Positions 24,284 to 32,754 of a stretch of 64,000 bases of DNA are shown piece after piece (position 1 is the first letter of the stretch; the number at the start of each line of letters is the position of its first letter). A program made the translations under genes and the position numbers. The notes below the pieces were generated by a model. That model saw only the letters and a program-made list of their open reading frames with translations. It did no database searches and was not told the origin of the DNA. This DNA is from a virus, in the IMG/VR virus record IMGVR_UViG_3300028783_000001, positions 104,738 to 168,737 of that record. The stretch is one strand, 5' to 3'.

Positions 24284-25378
24284 CTAGACGCGCATGAACT
24301 TTACAACTGACCGACTGTTCGCGACCGTCTGTGTCAATAATTCGTGAAAAAACCAACCGCGAGCAGGGATGCCATCGGGATAGGTGTCGATTGGCTTGCT
24401 GTTGACTGGACCACGATCGGTGAAGACGCCGTGGTTGACCGGGCTGGACAGGATGTAGCCCGTGTTCGATGCAACAACGCGCTGCATTGGATCGCGGAAG
24501 CCGTCGGTGGTAATGCCCATTCCGAGCAGCGTGCCGAGGAAGCCAGTCTGGACCAACTCGTAACGTGTGACGGGATCGAACAGGTTGCCGAAGGCAGCTG
24601 CGTTGCCTGCGATGTCCGTCCAGAAGTCGGCGGCCAGGAGCAGGTTCTCGGCCGGCAGACCCCAGGTGAGGATCGCGGTGCGAGCAGCGGCGAGGTTTGA
24701 AGGAGTCATGCCGCCGGAGAGCAGGAACATTGGATTGGAAGCACCAACGCTCTTGTCGAGTAGATTGAGATAGGAGCGATCTTCCTGGACGTTGATCTGC
24801 TCGATTGCGCGAGCATAGGTGTCGTCCATGATATCCGCAGCGCCTTGGGCAATATCACGCTCTTCAACGCGAACGTTGCCGAGGATGTAAAACTCTGGCG
24901 GATAGAGATATTTCTGGTTGACAATCTGTGGCTGCACGGTAATTGGCGAGGTAGCGACAATTGCCTGCACGTTTTGGAAGCGAAGCTGCACGCGTGGGAT
25001 AGCCCCGTTTTGCAGTTCACCCTTCTCCATGAAGCGGCGCATGAAGCCCTCACGCGTTGCGGTCTCATAGAGAACCGCTCCGATGGTGGCTCCAGTTTCC
25101 GCCCACGACGCGGTGGTATGGTCGTAGTAGGAGTCCATGAGCAGCTGAGTGCGGTCTGACGCACTCATCGTAGCCGTTTCAGCAACGTCTGGATCAACAA
25201 ACTTGACGCGGCCGCTAGCGACTTCAGCCATCAGCGTGGCGAAGCTCTGCATGGCTTCGACGTTGCTGCCGGCGTTCATCTCACCGTTCCCGCCGAACCA
25301 GCGCTCGTTTGAGCCTGGACGACGCGATGCTAGGGCCGGTGTCGCCCCACCAGATTTCTTCATGATATTGATAGTCAT
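24284..25378 (-). CDS. Major capsid protein (HK97 fold)
   Basis: The 364-aa protein fits an HK97-type major capsid protein in length and pattern: a polar N-terminus, an E-loop-like region (TATREGFMRRFMEKGELQNGA), spine-helix-like DIMDDTYARAIEQINVQEDRSYLNLLD, then A-domain strands (ENLLLAADFWTDIAGNAAAFGNL, TRYELVQTGFLGTLLGMGI) and a C-terminal FFHELLTQTVANSRSVVKF. It is flanked by a possible decoration protein and an acidic scaffold-like gene. A good AAGGAGA ribosome site lies before the ATG. No long N-terminal delta domain is present. Confidence 0.85.
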   Translation of the reverse strand: MTINIMKKSGGATPALASRRPGSNERWFGGNGEMNAGSNVEAMQSFATLMAEVASGRVKFVDPDVAETATMSASDRTQLLMDSYYDHTTASWAETGATIGAVLYETATREGFMRRFMEKGELQNGAIPRVQLRFQNVQAIVATSPITVQPQIVNQKYLYPPEFYILGNVRVEERDIAQGAADIMDDTYARAIEQINVQEDRSYLNLLDKSVGASNPMFLLSGGMTPSNLAAARTAILTWGLPAENLLLAADFWTDIAGNAAAFGNLFDPVTRYELVQTGFLGTLLGMGITTDGFRDPMQRVVASNTGYILSSPVNHGVFTDRGPVNSKPIDTYPDGIPARGWFFHELLTQTVANSRSVVKFMRV

Positions 25379-25437
25379 AGGTCATTCTCCTTGATGGGCG
25401 CGACGCGCCGCTTACGATGTTAGCTACGCGTAGACTA

Positions 25438-26211
25438 TTAGATTAGTTCTAGGACGAGCCACGGAACTAGGAAGGTTGGGACTGCCGTAACAATTACGTT
25501 TGCAGGAACGAATCCGGCAGCGCTAGCTCCACCACCATCCGCGCTAGTGAATAGGCCATTTGCAATGCACTTGACCTTTGGGGTATTAGCAACGGACCAG
25601 TTAGCAAGCGGATCGAAGCAGTTGGTGGCAACAATACCGTTGCTGATTACACCAGTACGACCAAGCTGATCCAGCTGAGTCCAACCTGGGTATGAGTCGC
25701 CATACTTGACGGACTCTTGCGTCAGGGTCATCGTGTACTGGTAGGTAATGTTGAAGGTAACGCCAACGTGGGTCGAGTCGAAGGTTAGTGAGGTCAGGCC
25801 GGTAGCGGCGTCGGTGCCGTACTGGATATTAGTCGAAGATGCGGCAGAAGATGACACGGTAACCATCGCGTTGGTGGCTAGGTCGAATGCGCCGATTAGC
25901 GCGGTGTTGCTTGTGGTATGCGAAAGCAGCACTACATATGGTGACGCAGGAACTACAACCTGGTCAATGAAGGTATCGATCAAAAACTCCTTCTTGGGAG
26001 CAATAGCGATGCCGTTGAACACGTCGGTGGTCGTGCCATCGGTGTACTTCACCTTGCCGACCATTCCAGGGTAGTTTATGTCGAGGTTGCTGGTGCTCGC
26101 TTCGAGGATGCCGGCAAGTCCCATGCCTGAGCGCAGAGCAGCCTGACTTGCGGTCGCCACGTTGCGCTCAAACGAGATTGCGTGGTTGGATAGTGTCCAG
26201 TTAATGGCCAT
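25438..26211 (-). CDS. Putative capsid-associated structural protein
   Basis: This 257-aa protein is beta-rich with Ala/Thr/Ser-rich loops, repeated short strands and little charge: SNHAISFERNVATASQAALRSG at the N-terminus and VTAVPTFLVPWLVLELI at the C-terminus. The gene lies directly upstream of the capsid gene. Decoration or head-vertex proteins often occupy this position, but no specific family was recognised. Confidence 0.55.
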   Translation of the reverse strand: MAINWTLSNHAISFERNVATASQAALRSGMGLAGILEASTSNLDINYPGMVGKVKYTDGTTTDVFNGIAIAPKKEFLIDTFIDQVVVPASPYVVLLSHTTSNTALIGAFDLATNAMVTVSSSAASSTNIQYGTDAATGLTSLTFDSTHVGVTFNITYQYTMTLTQESVKYGDSYPGWTQLDQLGRTGVISNGIVATNCFDPLANWSVANTPKVKCIANGLFTSADGGGASAAGFVPANVIVTAVPTFLVPWLVLELI

Positions 26212-26242
26212 GGTATGTTCTCTCCTGATGTTTATATTTGGT

Positions 26243-26264
26243 GGGGTCGGTTTCTGCCGACCCC
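26243..26264 (-). terminator. Hairpin after the acidic scaffold-like gene
   Basis: GGGGTCGG and CCGACCCC form a perfect 8-bp stem with a CAGAAA loop on the transcribed strand, 13 bases past the stop of the upstream gene. The loop resembles the TAGAAA loop after the sheath gene. Confidence 0.5.
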
Positions 26265-26276
26265 CGTCTTCACGTG

Positions 26277-28466
26277 TTACCTTCCGATGCTACGAAGTGC
26301 CAGGCGAACGCGCGAGGACGTATCCCCACTATCGGTACCTGGGCCAGCCACCACACTCGAAGTAAATGTGGTCGATGCTACCGTACGGCTGCCCTTCACG
26401 AGATTGTCAGAGAGACCGACCGACGGGTCGATGTCTCGTGACTGAAAGGCAGCCTTTGCAACAAAGTTCGCGGCCTCGTTACGGGCTGCGTCGGGTTTGG
26501 CAGCGAGTTCATCCGCATAGGCGAATACACCCGTCACCAGTTCGTCGACGCAGGACGCGAATGCCTTGTCGACGATGGTCCGGGATTCGTGAACCCCGAG
26601 CTTGGCAAGGTCTGCAACCAGACGGTCGCGGACCGGATTCTTTAATTCAGGGACAACGCCCTTGATGGCGGCGAGCAGCGTGGTGCGAAGTGCCTGCTGA
26701 TGACGCTCTACCGACTTGCTAGCCAGCTTCTGAGCATTCTCGCTTGACAACTCAGACGAGCGGCGCATTGCTGTTCGGATTGCATCGGTTCCAGTAACGC
26801 GGTAGCGAGTTGGTGTGAAGCCAAACTCCTTTGCGTCGGCGGCACGCAGACCATTGCGTGCAACGTGAAGGAATGAAGTCTCTAGTGTAGCCGTCTCCCA
26901 GATCGCGTTGACGCCTGCGGAAGCCTTGGCGCGAATCAGGCGAGCAACGGGACGCCCACCAGATACGACCCAGCGGTCATCCGTCTGCTTTGAAGCAACC
27001 AGTTCAATCGGTGCACTACGCCAGTCGACTAGCGAGTCGCCAGACAGCTCATCGTTGTGTAGGTTCTCATCGATAGTGGTATCGGGTGGGAACTCACCAT
27101 CGTCAGCTGTAAAGTCGGTGCCGGGAGTGATGCTGTCACCACCTGGGCCGAGGTTCACTTCGCCGTCGATGTCTTCGCCGGTACCTGGGGTAACGTCGTC
27201 CATGCGGTCCATGGTCACGTCGGAGTTTAAGTTGTTCTCAAGACCGAGTGGATCCACCATCTCTGCAGCGGTAGCGCTCTTGGGATACTTAATCCCACGA
27301 CGTGAATACTCGTTGCGAACAAACTTGGCGAGTGCTGCAACCACCTCCTGGTCCTCACCAATGTCCTCACCCATGTCGTCATCGATTGGGGACTCACCCG
27401 CACCATCGTCAACGATGTCGTCGGCACCAGGCTCTGTTCCGATTCCATCCTCACCGAGCCCATCGAGGTCGTCGGCTACTGCCATACGCTTGCGAATAAT
27501 TCGACGTAGCTTTGATGCAGCTTCCTGGACCTCAGTATCAACATCACCATCTTCGGCATCTTCAGTAGCTGCAGCGGCTAAGCGGCGCTTGATCCGACGA
27601 CGCAGAAAAGCAATGGCTGCCAAGTCCTCGTCGTCACCTACCATGTCTGGGTCGGCTGCTGGGAGATCACCCTCACCATCATCACCTAGTCCCTCATCGC
27701 CACCAGCGTCAACGTCGGCGTCGTCGCCAGTAAAGTCGGGATCGACTTCATCACCTTCGTCGCCCATATCTTCACCGTCCGCGCCGTCAATACCCTGGAT
27801 CTCGTCATCGGTTCCGATGTCATTCTCTTCATCGAAGGCTACGGCGGCGCGGCGCTTGGAACGTCTCACGCTAGCTACTAGCGCAGCAACAGCGTCTTCT
27901 GTCTCTGGGGAATCTTCTTCATCATCCATCCCAGCATCCTCATCGCCTTCATCGAGGTCACCCTCATCGCCTTCATCGAGGTCACCCTCATCGTCGCCGA
28001 AGTCGGGCTCCTCATCACCTTCCTCACCACCGATGTCGTCGTCACCGTAGTCTTCATCCTCAGGAACGTCGTCTCCACCGGTGTATTCTTCTGCCAGTGC
28101 TTTGACTAGCTGCATGGTGTCAATCCTTGGTTGGAAGCTGGAGGTGCAGACCGGGCAATGGATTTCCTCGCCGGCAGCCTCAATAACGTCGGCAAGTGAT
28201 GCTGATGCTACCAGCTTCGAATGGCAGTGAGCGCAGGTTCCAACGCTAACAAATGCGTTTTTGATCTGGCGCTGGGTGATGGTCTCCTTGCGAGAAGATG
28301 CCACTTGCATCTGTTCACCGTCTACAGGGCTAAACGGCACCTGTGAGGCCAAACTAATTAGGCGATCACCAGATTCGGTGCGGTACGCAGCAACTTCTAC
28401 GGAGCCCCCAGCTGGTGCCGCGAACAGCACCGGTGTTGCAGTGCTCTTTAGATTCAATCTTGACAT
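26277..28466 (-). CDS. Large acidic head protein with zinc ribbon; possible scaffold/core
   Basis: I start at ATG 28466 because GGAGAG lies five bases upstream; this gives 729 aa. Residues about 70-125 contain two CxxC/CxxC pairs (CAHCHSKL, HCPVCTSS), a zinc-ribbon pattern. A very long Asp/Glu/Gly-rich region follows (about residues 130-440), with near-exact tandem repeats of GDLDEGDE interleaved with basic RRIKRR / RRIIRKR patches. The C-terminal 250 residues are helical. Position directly upstream of the capsid genes suggests a prohead core or scaffold protein, perhaps removed by the protease. The function is not demonstrated. Confidence 0.6.
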   Translation of the reverse strand: MSRLNLKSTATPVLFAAPAGGSVEVAAYRTESGDRLISLASQVPFSPVDGEQMQVASSRKETITQRQIKNAFVSVGTCAHCHSKLVASASLADVIEAAGEEIHCPVCTSSFQPRIDTMQLVKALAEEYTGGDDVPEDEDYGDDDIGGEEGDEEPDFGDDEGDLDEGDEGDLDEGDEDAGMDDEEDSPETEDAVAALVASVRRSKRRAAVAFDEENDIGTDDEIQGIDGADGEDMGDEGDEVDPDFTGDDADVDAGGDEGLGDDGEGDLPAADPDMVGDDEDLAAIAFLRRRIKRRLAAAATEDAEDGDVDTEVQEAASKLRRIIRKRMAVADDLDGLGEDGIGTEPGADDIVDDGAGESPIDDDMGEDIGEDQEVVAALAKFVRNEYSRRGIKYPKSATAAEMVDPLGLENNLNSDVTMDRMDDVTPGTGEDIDGEVNLGPGGDSITPGTDFTADDGEFPPDTTIDENLHNDELSGDSLVDWRSAPIELVASKQTDDRWVVSGGRPVARLIRAKASAGVNAIWETATLETSFLHVARNGLRAADAKEFGFTPTRYRVTGTDAIRTAMRRSSELSSENAQKLASKSVERHQQALRTTLLAAIKGVVPELKNPVRDRLVADLAKLGVHESRTIVDKAFASCVDELVTGVFAYADELAAKPDAARNEAANFVAKAAFQSRDIDPSVGLSDNLVKGSRTVASTTFTSSVVAGPGTDSGDTSSRVRLALRSIGR

Positions 28467-28493
28467 CAGTGCTCTCCACGGTGGTTGGCTCAT

Positions 28494-28663
28494 TATCGAG
28501 CCTGAGTGTTCGTGTGGGTATGATCTCGTGGCAATGTAATGCCAACTGTGATTCCGTTAGGATGCACGCGCGGCGGCTTCCATGTATTAAATTGAATCTG
28601 AACGTAATGTAGCATTTAGAGTATGCACGGTTAGTAAAGATTTATTGGATTGGGAGAGCATTA
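28494..28663. promoter_or_regulatory. Divergent intergenic region, probable promoters
   Basis: These bases separate the minus-strand capsid block from the plus-strand block and must hold start signals for both. The plus side is AT-rich (about 28580-28650). A TTGAAT box followed 17 bases later by TTTAGA is a weak sigma70-like possibility only. GGGAGAG at 28651 is the ribosome site for the RuvC-like gene. Confidence 0.4.
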
Positions 28664-29233
28664 ATGAGAGTGATGGGCATCGACCCTGGAGTCACAAACT
28701 TTGCAGTCGTCGTAATTGACGGTCACGACGTCGTGTATGCACGGATGATACAAAACACGATCCATTCTATGGCTCGTGCGTGTTACGAGGAGCGTGCATT
28801 GCATAGGGATTCCATGCGCAAGCTCATGAAACATACGCGTCCCGATGTGTTATTGTTGGAACAGTTTGCCGTCCGTGGATTCGGCACGCAGCTTACGGAG
28901 GTCATAAATATAATGATCGGTGGAATACAGATGCTGTGTGATTCTGAAGGAGTTGCCGAGAATGCTGTTATGGCATCTACGTGGAAGAAGTGCTTCAAGC
29001 AGATCGGTGACCTAGATGCGCTCTACTCCCACGCCAAGCTGCTAAACATGGAGCACCACGTAGTGGACGCTCTTTGCATAGCCTTCTTTATGAAAAACAA
29101 CTTTGGATTCATAAAGGCGGACTGGAGACGGATAAAGAAGGGTTTGGAGGTATGCCGCATGTGGCTACTGAAAAATTCGGTTACGCATGTGAGGATTCCC
29201 AAGCCTAAGAAAAAGAAGGCGCGCGCGAAGTGA
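28664..29233 (+). CDS. RuvC-like Holliday junction resolvase
   Basis: The 189-aa product has the RNase H-like fold of RuvC nucleases. Seen motifs are the N-terminal GIDPGVTNFAVVVID (first catalytic Asp), LLLEQFAVRG (Glu) and the C-terminal HHVVDALCIAFFM (Asp). A basic tail (PKPKKKKARAK) would bind DNA. In phages such enzymes resolve recombination branches before packaging. It opens the plus-strand block behind a strong ribosome site and overlaps the next gene by four bases (GTGA). Confidence 0.85.
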   Translation: MRVMGIDPGVTNFAVVVIDGHDVVYARMIQNTIHSMARACYEERALHRDSMRKLMKHTRPDVLLLEQFAVRGFGTQLTEVINIMIGGIQMLCDSEGVAENAVMASTWKKCFKQIGDLDALYSHAKLLNMEHHVVDALCIAFFMKNNFGFIKADWRRIKKGLEVCRMWLLKNSVTHVRIPKPKKKKARAK

Positions 29234-29688
29234 AGTGCTTAGTAGAGCCCTTGATGGAGGTTGGTGATCCCTGTAGCATATCTAGCTGCTGGATGCACAA
29301 CTCCCGCGCACTTGGCAACTGCATGATTCACGACAGTGGTCATACGGAGATTACCAAGTTTGACATAGCACGGATAAACGGCATCAAAGAGCGCGCCGCT
29401 CAGGAGATGGTGGATGCTGGAAAGGACAAGCTGGCACTGTGGCTCAAGCTAGTAGACGCGGCCGAGTGCATCCCGTTGGGTAGTGGATGCGGAAAATGTG
29501 GCCGGGTCAATTGCGCTGGGGATGGAACCTGCCAGCGCGTCGAGAATAAAATTGTTGAAATATCAAAACGAACACCGTTGGCGGACGTCGTGGAGATGAA
29601 CGCCGAGAAGTGGCGTGGTTTGATGACAGACCACGCATTGCTACTGCAGCAGGTGCTGCGAATGTTGGAGAGACCAGATGGTAAATGA
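29230..29688 (+). CDS. Hypothetical Cys-rich protein (GTG start)
   Basis: This 152-aa product is coupled to the resolvase gene by a GTGA overlap. It has clustered cysteines near the N-terminus (CSISSCWMHNSRALGNC) and in the middle (GSGCGKCGRVNCAGDGTC), which could bind zinc or an iron-sulfur cluster. The rest is helical, ending VLRMLERPDGK. I do not recognise the family. The neighbour and Cys pattern suggest a DNA- or RNA-associated role, but this is speculation. Confidence 0.6.
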   Translation: MKCLVEPLMEVGDPCSISSCWMHNSRALGNCMIHDSGHTEITKFDIARINGIKERAAQEMVDAGKDKLALWLKLVDAAECIPLGSGCGKCGRVNCAGDGTCQRVENKIVEISKRTPLADVVEMNAEKWRGLMTDHALLLQQVLRMLERPDGK

Positions 29689-30364
29689 TACACGAGATCG
29701 TTCGGTTGCTACGAAGCATGGTCAGGGACCTGGTGCACGGCCCATTAGCGGCAAGACTCGCATGCGCCTTGCAGACTTGGAGCTGGAAGATAGCAACAGT
29801 GTCTATGTAATGACCAAGGCAACTAAGCTGATGGGCGTTCCATCACACGTGCTATTGCCGCACAAGTCCACGCAGGGTGGCGAGACATTCGTCATTGAGA
29901 TTCCAATGACGTTTGTTCCAATCGACCTAGCTGCCTATGCACCGAAGGCAGAGCTACTACGCAACCCCGACCTCATGCGACAGCTGAACAATGGTGTTCT
30001 CATATTGATGAGTTCAGAAGACGCCGAGCATGCACTCGACAACGACACTGCAATGCATGAGATCGACCGCCTACAGGCCGTGCGTCAGGCCAAGCTAGTG
30101 CATACGCCGAACCACGTCGAGGACGACATGGCGTTCCGCGCCATGCATCCAGACGCTCAGGTTCCACGTGGAGCACCAGGTGAGCTTAATGTTGAGACGG
30201 CCAATGTTCAGACACCCGTGGTTGACATCATGGAGAACAAGGACTACAGCGACGATGACCGCCTTGTCATGCTTCGTAACCTGCTAGACATCATGACCGA
30301 CGTCGACAAGCGCTATGTTCGTAGCAAGACGCGCGACGCTCGCATTCTTGCGATTGTGGGTTAG
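29678..30364 (+). CDS. Hypothetical protein (228 aa)
   Basis: It overlaps the previous gene by 11 bases. After a polar N-terminus there is a beta-rich stretch (VYVMTKATKLMGVPSHVLLP, TFVIEIPMTFVPIDLA), then helices with HEIDRLQAVRQAKLVH and a C-terminal YSDDDRLVMLRNLLDIMTDVDKRY. No catalytic motif stands out. As part of an apparent four-gene operon with a resolvase, it could belong to DNA processing or packaging. Confidence 0.6.
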   Translation: MVNDTRDRSVATKHGQGPGARPISGKTRMRLADLELEDSNSVYVMTKATKLMGVPSHVLLPHKSTQGGETFVIEIPMTFVPIDLAAYAPKAELLRNPDLMRQLNNGVLILMSSEDAEHALDNDTAMHEIDRLQAVRQAKLVHTPNHVEDDMAFRAMHPDAQVPRGAPGELNVETANVQTPVVDIMENKDYSDDDRLVMLRNLLDIMTDVDKRYVRSKTRDARILAIVG

Positions 30365-30366
30365 TA

Positions 30367-31299
30367 ATGGCTGACAAGAGCTACCCACCATGGGATCACA
30401 TCTCCGTATTGGTTGATAGCGCTGACGACATAGAGGGATTCTACCGGCACAAACACAACCTGTTGCCGGTAAAAACCCCCGCGACTATTGTTGCACCATT
30501 CAAGGAAAGAAGCGTCGCGGACATATACCTCGCGATGCAGCGCGGCCTAAAGAAAACTTTGAAAGGAGAAGACATGTCAAATACAGACGTGATGGAAGAA
30601 GAGTTTAGGGAGCGAGCAGAGTGGCTCGACCGCCAGGTTGCCGCAGACATGCGCCCCGACGTGATTCCAATTCTCGACGACGGGCGCAGTCCAAACGCGC
30701 AGATTGTCACGGGCAGGAGTAAGTTTGATACTATCAGCGATAATGATTTATCAGCGATGGTTACTGCTGCCAAGAATCGGCGCGGCAATCCACCAGAACC
30801 TGCGACAACGCTACTCGACCAAGCAATGAAGTGGATACACGAGTGGCTAGGAGAAAAGATTGAATCGCGAAATGTAGCACGTCACGAGGATGCCGTACGT
30901 GACTTCGTCATTGCGTCTATGACTGATGAGAAATTAACACTAACTGCACGTAGTGCAATCTTAGAGCTATCGGCGTTTGGCGCATGGGTAGAGAGTCGGT
31001 TTGGACAGCGACATTCTGCTACCGACCTGTATCACGGTGACTACTTCGTGTCCAGTACAGATTCTGTAACCGAGGTCATACACATTCGTATATGGATGGA
31101 GTTTAAGCGTACAACTCGTGAAGCATACAACGAGGGCCAATGGAACGTTGGTAGCTACATGTATGGAGTCGGTAGCGGCATCGTAGGTTTGCGGCAGCGC
31201 CTTCGCAATCTTCCTCCGCTCTATGGACGTCCTAAAATATTCAACGAGCATACATGTGCACCAGTAGCTTCAGACCCCAACGAATCAAGCGTAATGTAG
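30367..31299 (+). CDS. Hypothetical protein (310 aa) with a possible internal start
   Basis: The long form starts at ATG 30367, two bases after the previous stop. An in-frame ATG at 30574 (residue 70, MSNTDVMEEEF) has a better ribosome site (AAAGGAGAAGAC), so a 241-aa form may be made as well or instead. The sequence is mixed helical with MKWIHEWLGEKIESRN and a Trp/Tyr-rich C-terminal third (NVGSYMYGVGSGIVGLRQRL). No family recognised. Confidence 0.6.
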   Translation: MADKSYPPWDHISVLVDSADDIEGFYRHKHNLLPVKTPATIVAPFKERSVADIYLAMQRGLKKTLKGEDMSNTDVMEEEFRERAEWLDRQVAADMRPDVIPILDDGRSPNAQIVTGRSKFDTISDNDLSAMVTAAKNRRGNPPEPATTLLDQAMKWIHEWLGEKIESRNVARHEDAVRDFVIASMTDEKLTLTARSAILELSAFGAWVESRFGQRHSATDLYHGDYFVSSTDSVTEVIHIRIWMEFKRTTREAYNEGQWNVGSYMYGVGSGIVGLRQRLRNLPPLYGRPKIFNEHTCAPVASDPNESSVM

Positions 31300-31307
31300 G
31301 AGCAACT

Positions 31308-31967
31308 ATGTTTGGATTTGACAAGGCCCTCCAGTTACTGAAGGCTGGAAACCTCGTTCATAGGTCAGGGAAGTGGGACGACGACGAGTTTATCTACCTA
31401 GTCAGAGGTGGGAGCTTCATCGTTAACCGCGCACCGCTGCTGGGGATCTTCCCCAGTGGCACTATCTGCACGTACAAGAGTCGTATAGATCGCAACGACG
31501 GTAACGGAACCCTCAGTGGTGCTGGGCTAACCGACGACGACCTACTCGCAGAGGACTGGGAGATGACCGACGTCATGGACCGCGCGTTTATTGACCACGT
31601 CACGAAGACAGACCACGCACCCTTACCAATAGATACCGATACCGACGGGCCATTGACTTGGCCACTCAATCTGATAAGCGATGAGCAATGCGTGGTCATT
31701 ACCGACTTTAGCTTGGGCGGAATTACCAGCGCGCAAGACGACTTTGCTGTCAAGTATGGTTCTATCGCAAGCTACATTGCAATTGGCTACAGTGATATAG
31801 CTGAGTGGGCCGAGAGCATTCCCGACTACGGCGATCACCTGGTAACAGGGACATCAGCATCTATCATAGAGCACGGGTACCTCGGTCGGCTGCAAGGACG
31901 GGTAGCATGTACTGATGCCTACTTGCGGCCACAGCTCAGGTTCATCGAACGCAGCTTCGTCTGCTAA
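31308..31967 (+). CDS. Tad2-like (DUF2829) protein; candidate anti-Thoeris factor
   Basis: The ATG at 31308 follows GTAGGAG and gives 219 aa. Residues 1-85 match the DUF2829/Tad2 pattern: MFGFDKALQLLKAGNLVHR (typically 'M.FgeAL..lK.GkkV.R.GW'), EFIYLVRGGSF, then LLAEDWEMTD (typically 'mLAeDWe'). Tad2 proteins sequester the cyclic-ADP-ribose-type signal of Thoeris defence and, in some cases, CBASS signals. The remaining 130 residues are an extra domain without known motif. Family match is confident; the function in this phage is inferred. Confidence 0.7.
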   Translation: MFGFDKALQLLKAGNLVHRSGKWDDDEFIYLVRGGSFIVNRAPLLGIFPSGTICTYKSRIDRNDGNGTLSGAGLTDDDLLAEDWEMTDVMDRAFIDHVTKTDHAPLPIDTDTDGPLTWPLNLISDEQCVVITDFSLGGITSAQDDFAVKYGSIASYIAIGYSDIAEWAESIPDYGDHLVTGTSASIIEHGYLGRLQGRVACTDAYLRPQLRFIERSFVC

Positions 31968-31978
31968 GTGAGGTAGTA

Positions 31979-32242
31979 ATGATCAGAAGAATTGTTACTT
32001 GCAAAGGCCCACGATACTCTGGGGCGGACCTCGACGTAGCCTTCCAGCTATTCCGAGATGGGCTAGTATGTGACGGCAGCCTCGCTAGCAAGGCGAGTCG
32101 TAACTACCTAGTTGATGAGGGTTATGCCGTTCGTAAGAGCGGTTATCAAGCACTGACGGGAAAAGGCACGATTGCATTCCTAACGCATCCACGCGTTTGG
32201 CTCTACTTGTTCCGGCGTTGGAAACGTAGCTGGTGGTGTTGA
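31979..32242 (+). CDS. Small basic hypothetical protein (87 aa)
   Basis: An 87-aa protein 11 bases after the Tad2-like gene. It is basic with helical DLDVAFQLFRDGLVCDG, a middle NYLVDEGYAVRKSGYQALTGKG and a Trp/Arg-rich C-terminus (LYLFRRWKRSWW). The 'YlvdeGya.r..g..aLT.kG' pattern resembles winged-helix-like small phage proteins. No function assigned. Confidence 0.55.
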   Translation: MIRRIVTCKGPRYSGADLDVAFQLFRDGLVCDGSLASKASRNYLVDEGYAVRKSGYQALTGKGTIAFLTHPRVWLYLFRRWKRSWWC

Positions 32243-32244
32243 TC

Positions 32245-32613
32245 ATGAATGAATGGCAGGTAATTCAGCACTGGCAGGGTGTGGTCGATGAAGTCGATAT
32301 GGAGACAGGGCTCTACTACGCCGAACTGGTAGACATCACAGCAGGCCATACGCGGGCTTCAGAGCGAGTGTATGGTCTAGCAATCTCAATGCTCGATGAA
32401 TGTGAACGCAAGTTTGTCGTTGTGGGAGGGATCTTCGACTGGACGATTAGCCGGCGAGATGCGCAGTTGCGCGACTCGGTTGGTGAAATTATTCCAGGGG
32501 TCGACGAGACGAAGGGTGAAATCGTGTTTCGCAAGGAACGCTGGTCGAAAGCTGATCTTGAGGCAGGACGCATTGAAGCCGAGAGACTGTTTGATGCGAT
32601 TAAGTTTGAATAG
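32245..32613 (+). CDS. Hypothetical protein (122 aa), last of the plus-strand block
   Basis: The ATG at 32245 is preferred over an in-frame GTG at 32233, though neither has a strong ribosome site. The protein is acidic with a beta-rich first half (WQVIQHWQGVVDEVDMETGLYYAELVD...) and helical end (WSKADLEAGRIEAERLFDA). It finishes 22 bases before a strong terminator. Not recognised. Confidence 0.6.
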   Translation: MNEWQVIQHWQGVVDEVDMETGLYYAELVDITAGHTRASERVYGLAISMLDECERKFVVVGGIFDWTISRRDAQLRDSVGEIIPGVDETKGEIVFRKERWSKADLEAGRIEAERLFDAIKFE

Positions 32614-32635
32614 GCTGAATCCAGACACAGAAAAA

Positions 32636-32668
32636 CCCCGGAGACCAGTTAAGGTCTCCGGGGTTTTT
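32636..32668 (+). terminator. Rho-independent terminator, bidirectional
   Basis: A perfect 11-bp stem CCCCGGAGACC / GGTCTCCGGGG with a 6-base loop is followed by TTTTT and preceded by AAAAA, so it can stop transcription from either side. It closes the plus-strand block and also meets transcripts coming from the minus-strand tRNA and hydrolase genes. Confidence 0.9.
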
Positions 32669-32671
32669 GTT

Positions 32672-32747
32672 TGGAGCGGGCAGCGCGACTCGAACGCGCG
32701 ACATCTGACTTGGAAGGACAGTGCTCTACCAACTGAGCTATACCCGC
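32672..32747 (-). tRNA. tRNA-Gly (anticodon UCC)
   Basis: The 76-nt cloverleaf has acceptor GCGGGTA / TGCCCGC (one G-U), D arm GCTC-AGTTGGTA-GAGC, anticodon loop CTTCCAA reading UCC, T arm GCGCG-TTCGAGT-CGCGC and an encoded CCA. The anticodon stem has one U-U mismatch. It is immediately beside the bidirectional terminator. Confidence 0.9.
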
Positions 32748-32754
32748 GATTGCG

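Noticed and set aside
26908-28050. 380-codon plus-strand open frame, Ser/Pro-rich
   Set aside because: It is the antisense of the Asp/Glu-rich repeat region of the head protein; GAY/GAR codons read backwards give Ser/Pro/Leu. No ribosome site and low-complexity translation.
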